A stretch of 15,267 bases of DNA. Source: Pseudonocardia sp. GTDB taxonomy: Bacteria > Actinomycetota > Actinomycetes > Mycobacteriales > Pseudonocardiaceae. Made by a program: the position numbers and the translations under genes. Below the pieces are notes generated by a model. That model had not been told where the DNA came from, searched no databases, and saw nothing but the letters and a program-made list of their open reading frames with translations. Shown here one piece after another: positions 6,242-13,497 of this stretch; position 1 is the first letter of the stretch; each line of letters starts with the position of its first letter. Location of the stretch: contig JAKDLE010000009.1 in NCBI GenBank assembly GCA_030453005.1, positions 1-15,267 on the forward strand, given 5' to 3'.

Positions 6242-7102
6242 ATGAAGCGTGTGGCGAAGCGGGTCGGACTGGCCCTGCTGGCCGCATTCGGCCTGCTGGT
6301 GGTGTACGGGCTGTTCGTCGAGCCGCGGCTGATCCTCGACGAGGAGCGCGTGCAGGTGTCGCTGCCCGGACTGCCCGCCGAGGGCGCCACGGTGGCCGTC
6401 TTCGGCGACCTGCAGATCGGCATGTGGTTCGCGAACGAGGGCATGGTCGAGCAGGTGGTGGCCACCGTCGTCGAGGAGCGCCCGGACGCGGCCCTGTTGA
6501 CCGGCGACTTCGTCTTGAGCCGCGATCCGGACCCGGCCACACAGATCGACCGGGTCGTCGAACTGCTGGCGCCGCTGCTCGACTCGGGCATCCACACCTT
6601 CGCCGTACTCGGCAACCACGACCACGAGGTCCGGGCCGCCGACCAGGTCGCCTCGGCTCTCTCCGCCCGGGGCGTGCAGGTGCTGCGCAACGAGGCCGCA
6701 CTCGTGCCCGGGGCGGGCGGGCTGCACGTCGTCGGCATCGGTGCCCTGCGGGCCGGGCTCGCCGACGTCGACGCGGCCCTGGCCCAGGTACCCGACGGTG
6801 CGCCCAGGGTCGTCCTCATGCACAACCCGGCCGTCTTCCCGACGCTGCCCGCGAACAGCGCGCCCCTGGCGGTGGCCGGGCACACGCACTGCGGCCAGAT
6901 CGTCATCCCCGGGTTGCCCGCCTGGTCCTACCTCGAGCTCACCGCCGCCGAACGCGTCGTGACCGACGGCTTCGCCGACGTCCCGACCTACGGGGCCGCA
7001 GGCAACCGGCTCTACGTCAACTGCGGCGTCGGGTTCAGCCTGGTGCCGATGCGCATCGGGGCCCCGCCGGAGGTCACGTTCGTGGAGCTGAGCGCCGCAT
7101 GA
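6242..7102 (+). CDS. Membrane-anchored metallophosphoesterase
   Basis: 286 aa. An N-terminal hydrophobic helix (residues 9-26) after a basic stretch looks like an uncleaved anchor with the enzyme facing outward. The calcineurin-like dimetal motifs are in order: GDLQIG at 55-60, GDFV at 88-91, GNHDHE at 124-129, MHNP at 193-196 and GHTHCGQI at 213-220. The first motif normally reads GDxH or DLH; here Gln58 replaces the His metal ligand, as if one site is altered. Relatives with this layout include YaeI-like UDP-sugar/lipid phosphoesterases, but the substrate is unknown. The ATG at 6242 is preferred over the GTG at 6233 because AGAAGAGG ends 8 nt before it. It ends 8 nt before the convergent Nudix gene. 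Confidence 0.87.
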   Translation: MKRVAKRVGLALLAAFGLLVVYGLFVEPRLILDEERVQVSLPGLPAEGATVAVFGDLQIGMWFANEGMVEQVVATVVEERPDAALLTGDFVLSRDPDPATQIDRVVELLAPLLDSGIHTFAVLGNHDHEVRAADQVASALSARGVQVLRNEAALVPGAGGLHVVGIGALRAGLADVDAALAQVPDGAPRVVLMHNPAVFPTLPANSAPLAVAGHTHCGQIVIPGLPAWSYLELTAAERVVTDGFADVPTYGAAGNRLYVNCGVGFSLVPMRIGAPPEVTFVELSAA

Positions 7103-7119
7103 CGCAGGACCTACGGCGC
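7092..7119. terminator. Possible shared terminator hairpin between convergent genes
   Basis: GCGCCG (7092-7097) pairs with CGGCGC (7114-7119) around a 16-nt loop. It covers the last codons of both convergent genes, whose stops are 8 nt apart. The loop is long and there is no T-tract, so this is tentative. Confidence 0.28.
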
Positions 7120-7578
7120 GTCGGCGGGCACGCCGTGTTCGAGGTAGGAGGTGGCGTCCGCGTCACGAGCCCCCAACGCCGCGGTGACCCGCCGGACCAG
7201 ACGGGGTTCCATCATCACGAACAGCTCCTCGGGCGGGAGGAACGCCCAGGCGCAGAGCTCGTCGGGCACCAGTTCGACGCCGTCCAACTGCTCGGGGGTG
7301 AGCTCACCGCCGTCGAAGACGAAGCCGATGTGTTCCTCGCGTACCACCGGCGCCCAGTCGACCACCAGCAGCCGACCCAGCGCCAGGTCGATCCCGAACT
7401 GCTCGCTCACGGCCCGGGCGCACGCCTCCCGCGGCGTCTCGCCGCGCTCCACCTCCCCGCCCGGGAGCTCCCAGCGGGACCGGAAGGTGGGCTCGACGAG
7501 CAGGACCGCGCCCTCGTCGTCGGTGAACAACGCTCCCGTCGCGCAGTCGGGCCGCGCGGCGTCGTCGACATCCCTCAC
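7111..7578 (-). CDS. Nudix hydrolase-fold protein with degenerate Nudix box
   Basis: 155 aa. The Nudix fold is clear: strand ATGALFTDDEGAVLLVEP, WELPGGEVERGE and the 23-residue box at 41-63. Against the consensus Gx5Ex7REUxEExGU it reads G, E47, R55, then A56 for Glu, V57, E59, Q60 for Glu, G62, I63. Two of the conserved acidic positions are lost, so metal binding and pyrophosphatase activity may be weak or absent. The open frame extends far upstream inside the permease gene, but the GTG at 7578 has a perfect AGGAGG 5 nt before it and starts the domain correctly. It lies 80 nt after the permease stop in the same direction and may belong to the same transcript. Catalytic substrate unknown. Confidence 0.85.
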   Translation of the reverse strand: MRDVDDAARPDCATGALFTDDEGAVLLVEPTFRSRWELPGGEVERGETPREACARAVSEQFGIDLALGRLLVVDWAPVVREEHIGFVFDGGELTPEQLDGVELVPDELCAWAFLPPEELFVMMEPRLVRRVTAALGARDADATSYLEHGVPADAP

Positions 7579-7658
7579 CAGGTCCTCCTCGCTACAGGCC
7601 GAGAGGAACGAGGGTCCCAGGACGCGGCTCTCGGCGCTGGACAGATCGGGGAGGGCCG

Positions 7659-8471
7659 TCAGCGGCTCGCCGCACGGCGGTACTGCATGTTGGCCAGCGG
7701 CACGAAGACGACCAGTACCGCCGCCGCCCAGATCAGGGTGTAGAGCTCGGGGTGGGCCAGCGACCAGACGGTGGGCTCGACCGCGTTCGGGTCGGGATCG
7801 GGGTTGCCGAACAGGTTGCGGGCCGCCTCGGTGACCGAGGAGACCGGGTTCCACTCGGCGAAGACGCGCAGCGGGCCGGGCAGCGTGTCGAGCGGCACGA
7901 ACGTGTTGGCCACGAACGTCAGCGGGAAGATCACGATGAAGGACGCGTTGTTGACGACCTCCGGGCTCGGGACGAGCAGCCCGATGAAAGCCAGCACCCA
8001 GGAGATCGCGTACGCGAAGATCAGCAGCAGCAGGTAGCCCCAGAGCGCCTCGAGGAACGAGGTGTTGATCCGCCAGCCGACCAGCAGCCCCGTCAGCGAC
8101 ATGACGATCAGCACGAGCACGTTGTTGACGACGTCGGAGAGGGTGCGCCCGGTCAGCACCGCCGAGGGCGCCATGGGCAGCGACCGGAACCGGTCGATGA
8201 TGCCCTTGCGGACGTCCTCGGCGAGCCCGGCGCCGGTGATGACGGCCCCGAACACGACGGTCTGGGCGAAGATGCCCGCGATCAGGAACTCCCGGTACGC
8301 CGCCCCGCCCCCGGTCGGGTCGATCGCGCCGCCGAACACGTAGGCGAACAACAGCACGAACATGATCGGCGACAGGGTGGTGGCGACCAGCAGGTCGGGC
8401 ACCCGCTTGATCTTGATGAGGTTCCGCTTGGCGACCACGGCCGAGTCGACGACGACGTCGAGGGCACTCAT
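7659..8471 (-). CDS. ABC-2 type exporter permease, DrrB-like
   Basis: 270 aa with about six predicted membrane helices: roughly 30-48, 64-85, 113-132, 142-165, 172-190 and 240-260. The long cytoplasmic link after helix 2 contains EDVRKGIIDRFRSLPMAPSA, the typical ABC-2 coupling segment of DrrB and daunorubicin-resistance permeases (xGIxDRFRSLPMxRxAV), which contacts the ATPase. Its ATG overlaps the stop of the ATPase gene as ATGA (8468-8471), so the two are translationally coupled. Together they form an exporter for a hydrophobic drug, lipid or glycolipid; the cargo is not readable. The C-terminus ends in a basic tail (QYRRAASR). Confidence 0.93.
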   Translation of the reverse strand: MSALDVVVDSAVVAKRNLIKIKRVPDLLVATTLSPIMFVLLFAYVFGGAIDPTGGGAAYREFLIAGIFAQTVVFGAVITGAGLAEDVRKGIIDRFRSLPMAPSAVLTGRTLSDVVNNVLVLIVMSLTGLLVGWRINTSFLEALWGYLLLLIFAYAISWVLAFIGLLVPSPEVVNNASFIVIFPLTFVANTFVPLDTLPGPLRVFAEWNPVSSVTEAARNLFGNPDPDPNAVEPTVWSLAHPELYTLIWAAAVLVVFVPLANMQYRRAASR

Positions 8472-9421
8472 GCGACGTCCTCCTCCGTCGTCTCACCGGT
8501 GAGGGTGAGGAACACGTCGTCGAGGGTGGGGCGGCGCAGGCCCGCGTCGTCGACCTTCACGCCCGCGTCGACGATCCGGTCCAGCGCCCCGCGGAGCAGC
8601 TCCACCCCGCCGGACACCGGCATCGCCATCGACCGACGGTGCTCGTCGAGGACGGGGGCGCCGACGCCGAGCGGCGCGAGCAGCCTGCTCACCTCGGCGA
8701 GCTGGGCGGCGTCGGCGACGGTGACCTCCAGCCGCTCGCCGCCGACCTGGGCCTTGAGCTGATCGGCGGTGCCGCGGGCGATCACGCGGCCGTGGTCGAT
8801 GACGACGATGTCGTCGGCGAGGACGTCGGCCTCCTCCAGGTACTGGGTGGTGAGCAGCAGCGTGGTGCCCCCCGCGACCAGCTTCTGGATCACCGCCCAC
8901 ATGTCGGTGCGGCTGCGTGGGTCGAGCCCGGTGGTGGGCTCGTCGAGGAACAGCACCGGGGGCGAGGCGACCAGCGCACCCGCGAGGTCGAGACGGCGCC
9001 GCATGCCGCCGGAGTAGGTCTTGGCCGGCCGGTCGCCCGCGTCGACGAGGTCGAACTGGGCCAGCAGCTCGCGGGCGCGCTCGCGGGCCCGGCGGCGCCC
9101 CAGGTGGTAGAGCCTGCCGATCATGTCGAGGTTCTCGAAACCGGTGAGGTACTCGTCGACCGCCGCGTACTGTCCGGACAGCCCCAACCTGCGGCGGACC
9201 CCCCGCGGATCGGCGAACACGTCGAGACCCGCGACCTCCGCCTCGCCCGCGTCGGGCCGCAGCAGGGTGGTCAGGATCCGGACGACGGTGGTCTTGCCCG
9301 CACCGTTGGGCCCGAGCAGGCCCAGCACCGAGCCCTCCCGGACCGTGAGGTCCACCCCGTCCAACGCCGTGACGCTCCCGTACCGCTTCACCAGGCCCGT
9401 GGCCCGGATCGCGTTCGACAT
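8468..9421 (-). CDS. ABC transporter ATP-binding protein, DrrA-like
   Basis: 317 aa. Walker A GPNGAGKT at 37-44, Q-loop Gln84 in LSGQYAAVDE, signature YSGGM at 136-140, Walker B LFLDEP at 157-162 and D-loop TTGLD. The usual H-loop His is Gln193 in TTQYLEEAD, as in the DrrA branch. The last ~100 residues form the DrrA-type C-terminal domain (VTVADAAQLAEVSRLL, then PTLDDVFLTLTG). ATP binding and hydrolysis would power the DrrB-like permease encoded next. The ATG at 9421 is chosen over upstream in-frame codons because GGGGAG lies 5 nt before it and the protein then begins as the family does (MSNAIRATGLVKRYG). It leads a drrAB-nudix gene group. Confidence 0.95.
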   Translation of the reverse strand: MSNAIRATGLVKRYGSVTALDGVDLTVREGSVLGLLGPNGAGKTTVVRILTTLLRPDAGEAEVAGLDVFADPRGVRRRLGLSGQYAAVDEYLTGFENLDMIGRLYHLGRRRARERARELLAQFDLVDAGDRPAKTYSGGMRRRLDLAGALVASPPVLFLDEPTTGLDPRSRTDMWAVIQKLVAGGTTLLLTTQYLEEADVLADDIVVIDHGRVIARGTADQLKAQVGGERLEVTVADAAQLAEVSRLLAPLGVGAPVLDEHRRSMAMPVSGGVELLRGALDRIVDAGVKVDDAGLRRPTLDDVFLTLTGETTEEDVA

Positions 9422-9649
9422 CGCTGCTCCCCCCGCTCGACGACCCGGACCCGGTACCCGGGGTCGACACCACTGTGCCGGACGACCCCGACAGTCTGCG
9501 ACGGAGATCCGCCTGCTGTCGGCGCGGACCGACACTTCCCGCCTGCGCCCATTCTCGGGCGCCCGGGGCGGTGCGGACCGGGCACGCAGCGCGGTCCGAT
9601 CCCCGGGCCCCCGGTCGGCGACGAAAGGCCGGTGGGCCGCACCGCGTCG

Positions 9650-10765
9650 TCAGCGCTCCGCGACGGGCAGCGGCGTCGCCCGGTCCGCCCCGAGGCCACG
9701 CTGTCGGAGTCCGCGTGCGGCGGCTACTCCGAGGCGCTCGAGGTCGGCGCGGAGAGCGGGCCCGCGGTCGCGGTGGGTCGGGGTCGTGGCCCAGATGAGC
9801 CGGTCGTACCAGATCGGCAACCGCAGGATGCGGAAGAACTGGGTGATCCGGGTGCCGCCGCCGTCGGGCTCGAGCAGAACACGCCACTGCGTCGCGTCCA
9901 TCCCCAGGGGACCCTCGGTGTGGAACGTCAGCTCGCGGCCCTCGTCTCAGGTGGTGACCGTGCACGTGCGGGTCCGCCGGGCTCGCCCGGCGCGGTTGCT
10001 CCCGACGAACCGGGCTCCGACACCACCGCCCTCGTCGAGCCAGCGGGCGGTGTGGCATTCGTGGCTCCACTCCCCGATCCGGGAGACGTCGGAGAGCACC
10101 GACCACACCTGCGACGGCGACGCCGCCACGGACACGGTGCTCCCGCCGGAGGGGCGCAGCTTCCACGGCGAGTGCTCGGTCGACCACCACCGCCGGAACG
10201 CCTGCTTGCGATAGCCGCGGGACAGGACGTTGAGGATGATCCAGCGGGGCACGGGCGGCACCAGACCGGCCATGACCACCGCGTCCTCTGGCGGTTGACC
10301 CTCCAGGATCCACAACCCCTCGGTCGCCAGGTCGGACGTGGACCTGCCCGCGTTGAGGCCGGTCATCCAGGCCGTCCATCGGTCCTGGGTGATCGACCTC
10401 GCGACGACGGGCATCAGCTCGTCCTCCTCCCGGCGCAGGTGGGGGAGGAGGGTCGCGGTGAGGGCGTCGATCGCGGCGACGACCTCGCTGCGGGCGTCGG
10501 CGTGGACGGCCCAGGCTGCCGCGGCCCGCTCCAGCGTCGCCATGGCGGGCACGATGCGTTCGTGGTCGGCGTCCATGTCGTCGAGAAGCGCGCTCGCGGC
10601 CGGGTCGTGCTCGCGGACCAGGGGGAACAGGCCCTCGTCCTCGCCGGTGTGGTGGTGCAGGAACGCCATCATCCAGTCGAGGTGCGCGGCGCTGCTCGGG
10701 GTGCAGTCGGCCGGCGCGGGCCCGGAGCGGCTCGTCCGGGGGCGGTCCCAGAGGATGGACGGCAT
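9650..10765 (-). pseudogene. Hemerythrin-SRPBCC fusion, N-terminally short and interrupted by in-frame TGA
   Basis: One frame spans 371 codons with a single TGA at 9947-9949. The first half is a hemerythrin HHE domain: HLDWMMAFLHHHTGEDE, then MDADHERIVPAM and LLPHLRREEDELMP supply the iron-ligand His and Glu residues. A linker with LVPPVPRWIILNVLSRGYRK follows. The second half is an SRPBCC (START/polyketide-cyclase-like) domain from STVSVAASPSQVWSVLSDVS and IGEWSHEC. After the TGA the same frame continues DEGRELTFHTEG and then TRITQFFRI to the stop at 9650, completing the domain. Family members usually have about 40 more N-terminal residues, including the first ligand His; here the ATG lies on the next gene's start codon. 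I infer a decayed gene. Sequencing error at the TGA is possible; Sec insertion is unsupported. The 228-nt gap to drrA holds no gene. Confidence 0.75.
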
Positions 10766-11753
10766 GACCGTGCGTTGGGGAGTCGTGGGGCCGGGCCGGA
10801 TCGCTATGAAGGTGGTGCGGGACTTCGCGCACGTGCCCGGCGCCGAGGTGGTGGCCGTGGCGTCGCGCTCACCCGAGCGGGCCCAGGCCTTCGCCGCGGC
10901 GAACGGGATCGCCCGGGCACACGGCTCCTACCGCGCCGTCGTCTCCGACGACGACGTCGACGTCCTCTACATCGCGACCCCGCACCCGCAACACCGTGCG
11001 GTCGCGCTGGCCGCGCTGCGCGCCGGCAAGGCGGTGCTCGTGGAGAAGGCGTTCACCGTCACGCCCGCGGCGACGCGCGAGATCGTCACCGTCGCCCGGG
11101 AGGCGGGTGTGTTCGCGATGGAGGCGATGTGGACGCGCTTCCAACCCGCGATCGTGGCGATGCGGGCCCTGATCGCCGAGGGGGCGATCGGCGCGGTGCA
11201 GTCGGTGCAGGCCGATCTGGGGGCCCAGCACCCCACCGACCCCGCCGACCGCTTCTACGACCTCGCCGTCGGGGGAGGTGCGTTGTTCGACGTGGGCGTG
11301 TACCCGATCTCGTTCGCGCAGATGGTGCTCGGGACGCCTGCGACGGTCACCGCACACGGCGTGCTCGCCCCGAGCGGCGTGGACGTGGAGGAGGCCGTCC
11401 TGCTCGGGTGGCCCGACGGGCGCAGCGCGTCGCTGCTGGCCTCGCTGCGGTGTGCGACACCCGGGACGGCGCGGGTCGTCGGCACCGGCGGGTGGATCGA
11501 GGTGCCACCACGCTTCCACCACCCGGGCTCGCTCGTGCTGCACCGCAACGGACGCCGGCCGGAGACGGTCGACGCCCCGCCCGCAGGCGCGGGCTACTCG
11601 CACGAGCTGCGCGAGGTGACCCACTGCGTCGCCGCGGGGCTCGGGGAGAGCGCGGTGATGCCGCTCGACGACACCGTGGTGGTGCAGGACGTGATGGACG
11701 CGGTGGCGAAGCAGCTCGGCATGAACCCGCAGGAGGGGCCGGGCGAGCTGTAG
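10764..11753 (+). CDS. Gfo/Idh/MocA-family NAD(P)-dependent oxidoreductase
   Basis: 329 aa. The N-terminal Rossmann fold starts at once with GVVGPGRIA at 6-14 (GxGxxA-type dinucleotide loop), then AVASRSPERAQAFA. EKAFTV at 94-99 gives the catalytic-region Lys95; EKA rather than EKP is usual in dihydrodiol-dehydrogenase-like members. The C-terminal domain has GGGALFDVGVYPISF at about 170-184, with Asp177 and Tyr180 in the expected active-site positions. The family oxidises or reduces sugars, inositols and related alcohols; substrate unknown. The ATG at 10764 has GAGG at 10751-10754; an ATG at 10755 in frame is an alternative with a poorer site. Its start overlaps the start of the divergent hemerythrin gene, so its promoter must lie in that gene. 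A hairpin follows its stop. Confidence 0.92.
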   Translation: MTVRWGVVGPGRIAMKVVRDFAHVPGAEVVAVASRSPERAQAFAAANGIARAHGSYRAVVSDDDVDVLYIATPHPQHRAVALAALRAGKAVLVEKAFTVTPAATREIVTVAREAGVFAMEAMWTRFQPAIVAMRALIAEGAIGAVQSVQADLGAQHPTDPADRFYDLAVGGGALFDVGVYPISFAQMVLGTPATVTAHGVLAPSGVDVEEAVLLGWPDGRSASLLASLRCATPGTARVVGTGGWIEVPPRFHHPGSLVLHRNGRRPETVDAPPAGAGYSHELREVTHCVAAGLGESAVMPLDDTVVVQDVMDAVAKQLGMNPQEGPGEL

Positions 11754-11757
11754 GAGC

Positions 11758-11803
11758 GGCCGGAAGGACCATCCGCCCCCTCCTGCGGAGGTCCCTCCGT
11801 GCC
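11758..11803 (+). terminator. Strong terminator-like hairpin after the oxidoreductase
   Basis: Starting 4 nt after the stop, the left arm (11758-11776) folds onto 11785-11803. Pairs are GGC/GCC, CGGA/TCCG, an A-C mismatch, GGACC/GGTCC and CCGC/GCGG, with an 8-nt pyrimidine loop, one T bulge and a small AT/A internal loop. About 16 base pairs form. There is no U-run, as is common in actinobacteria. Confidence 0.65.
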
Positions 11804-11812
11804 GAATCAAGA

Positions 11813-11834
11813 GGTATCGCGTTACCGTGCGGTA
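11813..11834. promoter_or_regulatory. Two overlapping palindromes upstream of the AraC-type regulator
   Basis: GGTATCGCGTTACC (11813-11826) is an inverted repeat with one mismatched pair, and TACCGTGCGGTA (11823-11834) is perfect. They share TACC, giving alternating GGTA/TACC half-sites over 22 bp. They lie about 140 nt before the regulator's GTG. A further perfect palindrome, GGCCTAGGCC, is at 11896-11905. They may be autoregulatory sites, but no binding protein is assigned. Confidence 0.35.
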
Positions 11835-11974
11835 CACAACACGCCTGCGCGGGTGCGCGTCTGCTGGACAGGGCCGTGTCGCTGCGTGGACGTAGGGCCT
11901 AGGCCAGTTGGGTGAGTGCGCGACCATCCGGGCACCCCGTAGCGTTTCGCCTTCGGCCGCTGAGAGGTGGGAAC

Positions 11975-12943
11975 GTGCCGGACTCGTTGATGCGGCTGCA
12001 CATCGTCACCGACGACGTGGACGAGGCGCACAGCTGGCTCAGCGGGGCCTACGCCGATCACAAGGCGACGCTGTCGGGCCGCAGCGCCGGCTTCCGGTTC
12101 TCGCACAGCGTGGCCGACTGCGGTGTGTTCAAGGTCGGCGTCGCGCGGCACACGATGTCGCTGCACGGCATCTGGGAGCCGCTCGACGACATCCTGCTGA
12201 TCAGCCACCTGCTGGAGGGCCGGTTCACGATCCGGTCGAGCACCGCGGAGGTGACCGCGGGCCCCGGGGACGTGTTCGCCTACGACCCCGACGCGCAGAT
12301 GACCGTCGACTGGCACGACATCCGAATGGCACAGGTGCGCATCCAGCGCTCGGCGATGGGACGGCTGGCCGCCGAGCTGGTCGACGACGACCGCGTCTCG
12401 CCTCCCCTCACGTTCGACCTCGCGCGGGCGATGACCGCGGCGAAGGCGGTGCACTGGAAGCGGCTGATGCAGTACGTCACCGGCGACGTGGCGGCCAACC
12501 CCTCGGTGCACGGCAGCCCGCTGGTCATGCGGCACGTGCAGCGCCTGATCGTCGCCACCGCACTGGAGACGTTCCCGAACTCCACCGTCGCCGCCCACGG
12601 CACCGGTGCCACCGCCGCGCCGGAGGCCGTCCGCCGGGCCTGCGCGTTCATCGAGGAGCACGCGGGCTCCGACGTCGACCTCACCGACGTGGCCCTCGCC
12701 GCGCACGTCGGGCCACGTGCGCTGCAACGGGCGTTCCGTCGGGCCCTCGACGTCACCCCGCTGGGCTACCTGCGTTCGGTGCGGCTCGACCGCGCCCACG
12801 CGGAGCTGCGGGCCGCCGACCCGACCGACGGCGCCACCGTGCGCGCGATCGCCGCCCGCTGGGGGTTCGGGCACCCGGGACGGTTCGCCGCCGACTACCG
12901 GCGCCGGTTCGGCCACTCGCCGAGCGACACGCTCAGGGATTGA
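11975..12943 (+). CDS. AraC-family transcriptional regulator
   Basis: 322 aa. The last ~85 residues form the two helix-turn-helix units: VALAAHVGPRALQRAFRRAL first, then VRAIAARWGFGHPGRFAADY and RRRFGHSPSDTLR, the standard AraC C-terminal signature. The N-terminal half has the cupin-like strands of the AraC-binding type (RHTMSLHGIWEPLDDILL and AGPGDVFAYDP) and would sense an effector or dimerise. The GTG at 11975 is preferred: GAGAGGTGG lies just before it, whereas the ATG at 11990 has no ribosome site. It follows a terminator and a 170-nt spacer with palindromes, so it has its own promoter. No target can be named; the Gfo/Idh/MocA gene upstream is the nearest catabolic candidate. Confidence 0.92.
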   Translation: MPDSLMRLHIVTDDVDEAHSWLSGAYADHKATLSGRSAGFRFSHSVADCGVFKVGVARHTMSLHGIWEPLDDILLISHLLEGRFTIRSSTAEVTAGPGDVFAYDPDAQMTVDWHDIRMAQVRIQRSAMGRLAAELVDDDRVSPPLTFDLARAMTAAKAVHWKRLMQYVTGDVAANPSVHGSPLVMRHVQRLIVATALETFPNSTVAAHGTGATAAPEAVRRACAFIEEHAGSDVDLTDVALAAHVGPRALQRAFRRALDVTPLGYLRSVRLDRAHAELRAADPTDGATVRAIAARWGFGHPGRFAADYRRRFGHSPSDTLRD

Positions 12944-12990
12944 CGCTCCGGAGAGCTGTGTGCGGCCGCCTGGTGCGCAACACTGGCGCG

Positions 12991-13476
12991 ATGCTGGCGA
13001 TGCGCGTGTTGAGACTCGTGGTGCATGTCCGCACCAAGGAACCGGTGCTTCTGCTCGGGGAGGTCGAGGGGGAGCGCTGTCTACCGGTGTTCCTGCGCCG
13101 CCCGCAGGCCGACATGATCGCGCTGGGGGAACGCGGCGAGGACGACCCGCAGCTGCCGCAGGACGTGCTGCTGCCCGTCCTGCGCGGTCTGGGCCACCAG
13201 ATCGACGGAGTGGAGATCGTCGCGCTGGAGAACAGCGTGTTCCGCGCGGAGCTCGTGTTCGACGGCGGTGCGCGCGTGAGCGTCCGACCCAGCGACGCGC
13301 TGGCCGTCGCGGTCCGTGAAGGCCTCCCGATCGGCGTGGCCGACGCCATCCTCGACGACGTCGGGCAGCCGACCGCCGACCTGTTCCCGCACGGCACCGA
13401 CGCCCCGCCGGAGAAGCAGATGGAGGACTTCCGCAAGTTCATCGACGAGGTCTCGCCCGAGGACTTCGAGCGCTGA
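12991..13476 (+). CDS. Bifunctional nuclease (BFN/DUF151) family protein
   Basis: 161 aa, full length for the family. It follows the mycobacterial BFN pattern throughout: RVLRLVVHV, EPVLLLGEVEGERCLPVFL, then ADMIALGE, LLPVLRGLGHQIDGVEIVAL, FRAELVFDGGARVSVRPSDA, LAVAVREGLPI and the C-terminal EKQMEDFRKFIDEVSPEDFE. Family members have been reported to have combined RNase and DNase activity and to bind nucleic acid; the physiological role in actinobacteria is not settled. The ATG at 12991 (MLAMRVLRL) matches the family start. No good Shine-Dalgarno sequence precedes it, so the message may be leaderless or be read through from the AraC-type gene, whose stop is 47 nt upstream. Confidence 0.9.
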   Translation: MLAMRVLRLVVHVRTKEPVLLLGEVEGERCLPVFLRRPQADMIALGERGEDDPQLPQDVLLPVLRGLGHQIDGVEIVALENSVFRAELVFDGGARVSVRPSDALAVAVREGLPIGVADAILDDVGQPTADLFPHGTDAPPEKQMEDFRKFIDEVSPEDFER

Positions 13477-13497
13477 GCGCCGGAATGGTCCGGGGCG

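Noticed and set aside
6220..7743. 507-codon open frame on the plus strand
   Set aside because: It is a shifted shadow of the metallophosphoesterase and antisense to the Nudix and permease genes; the translation is Arg-rich and featureless.
7111..8496. Long minus-strand frame that would fuse a leader to the Nudix protein
   Set aside because: The part upstream of 7578 overlaps the DrrB-like permease in another frame and is Arg-rich. The GTG at 7578 with AGGAGG 5 nt upstream is the natural start.
9947..9949. Selenocysteine recoding of the in-frame TGA
   Set aside because: The SRPBCC position is not a known catalytic Cys/Sec site, no SECIS-like hairpin was evident just after it, and the gene also seems N-terminally truncated, so a nonsense mutation or sequencing error is simpler.
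8639..11902. 1087-codon open frame on the plus strand
   Set aside because: It runs across four well-supported genes on both strands in a shadow frame and has no recognisable domain.
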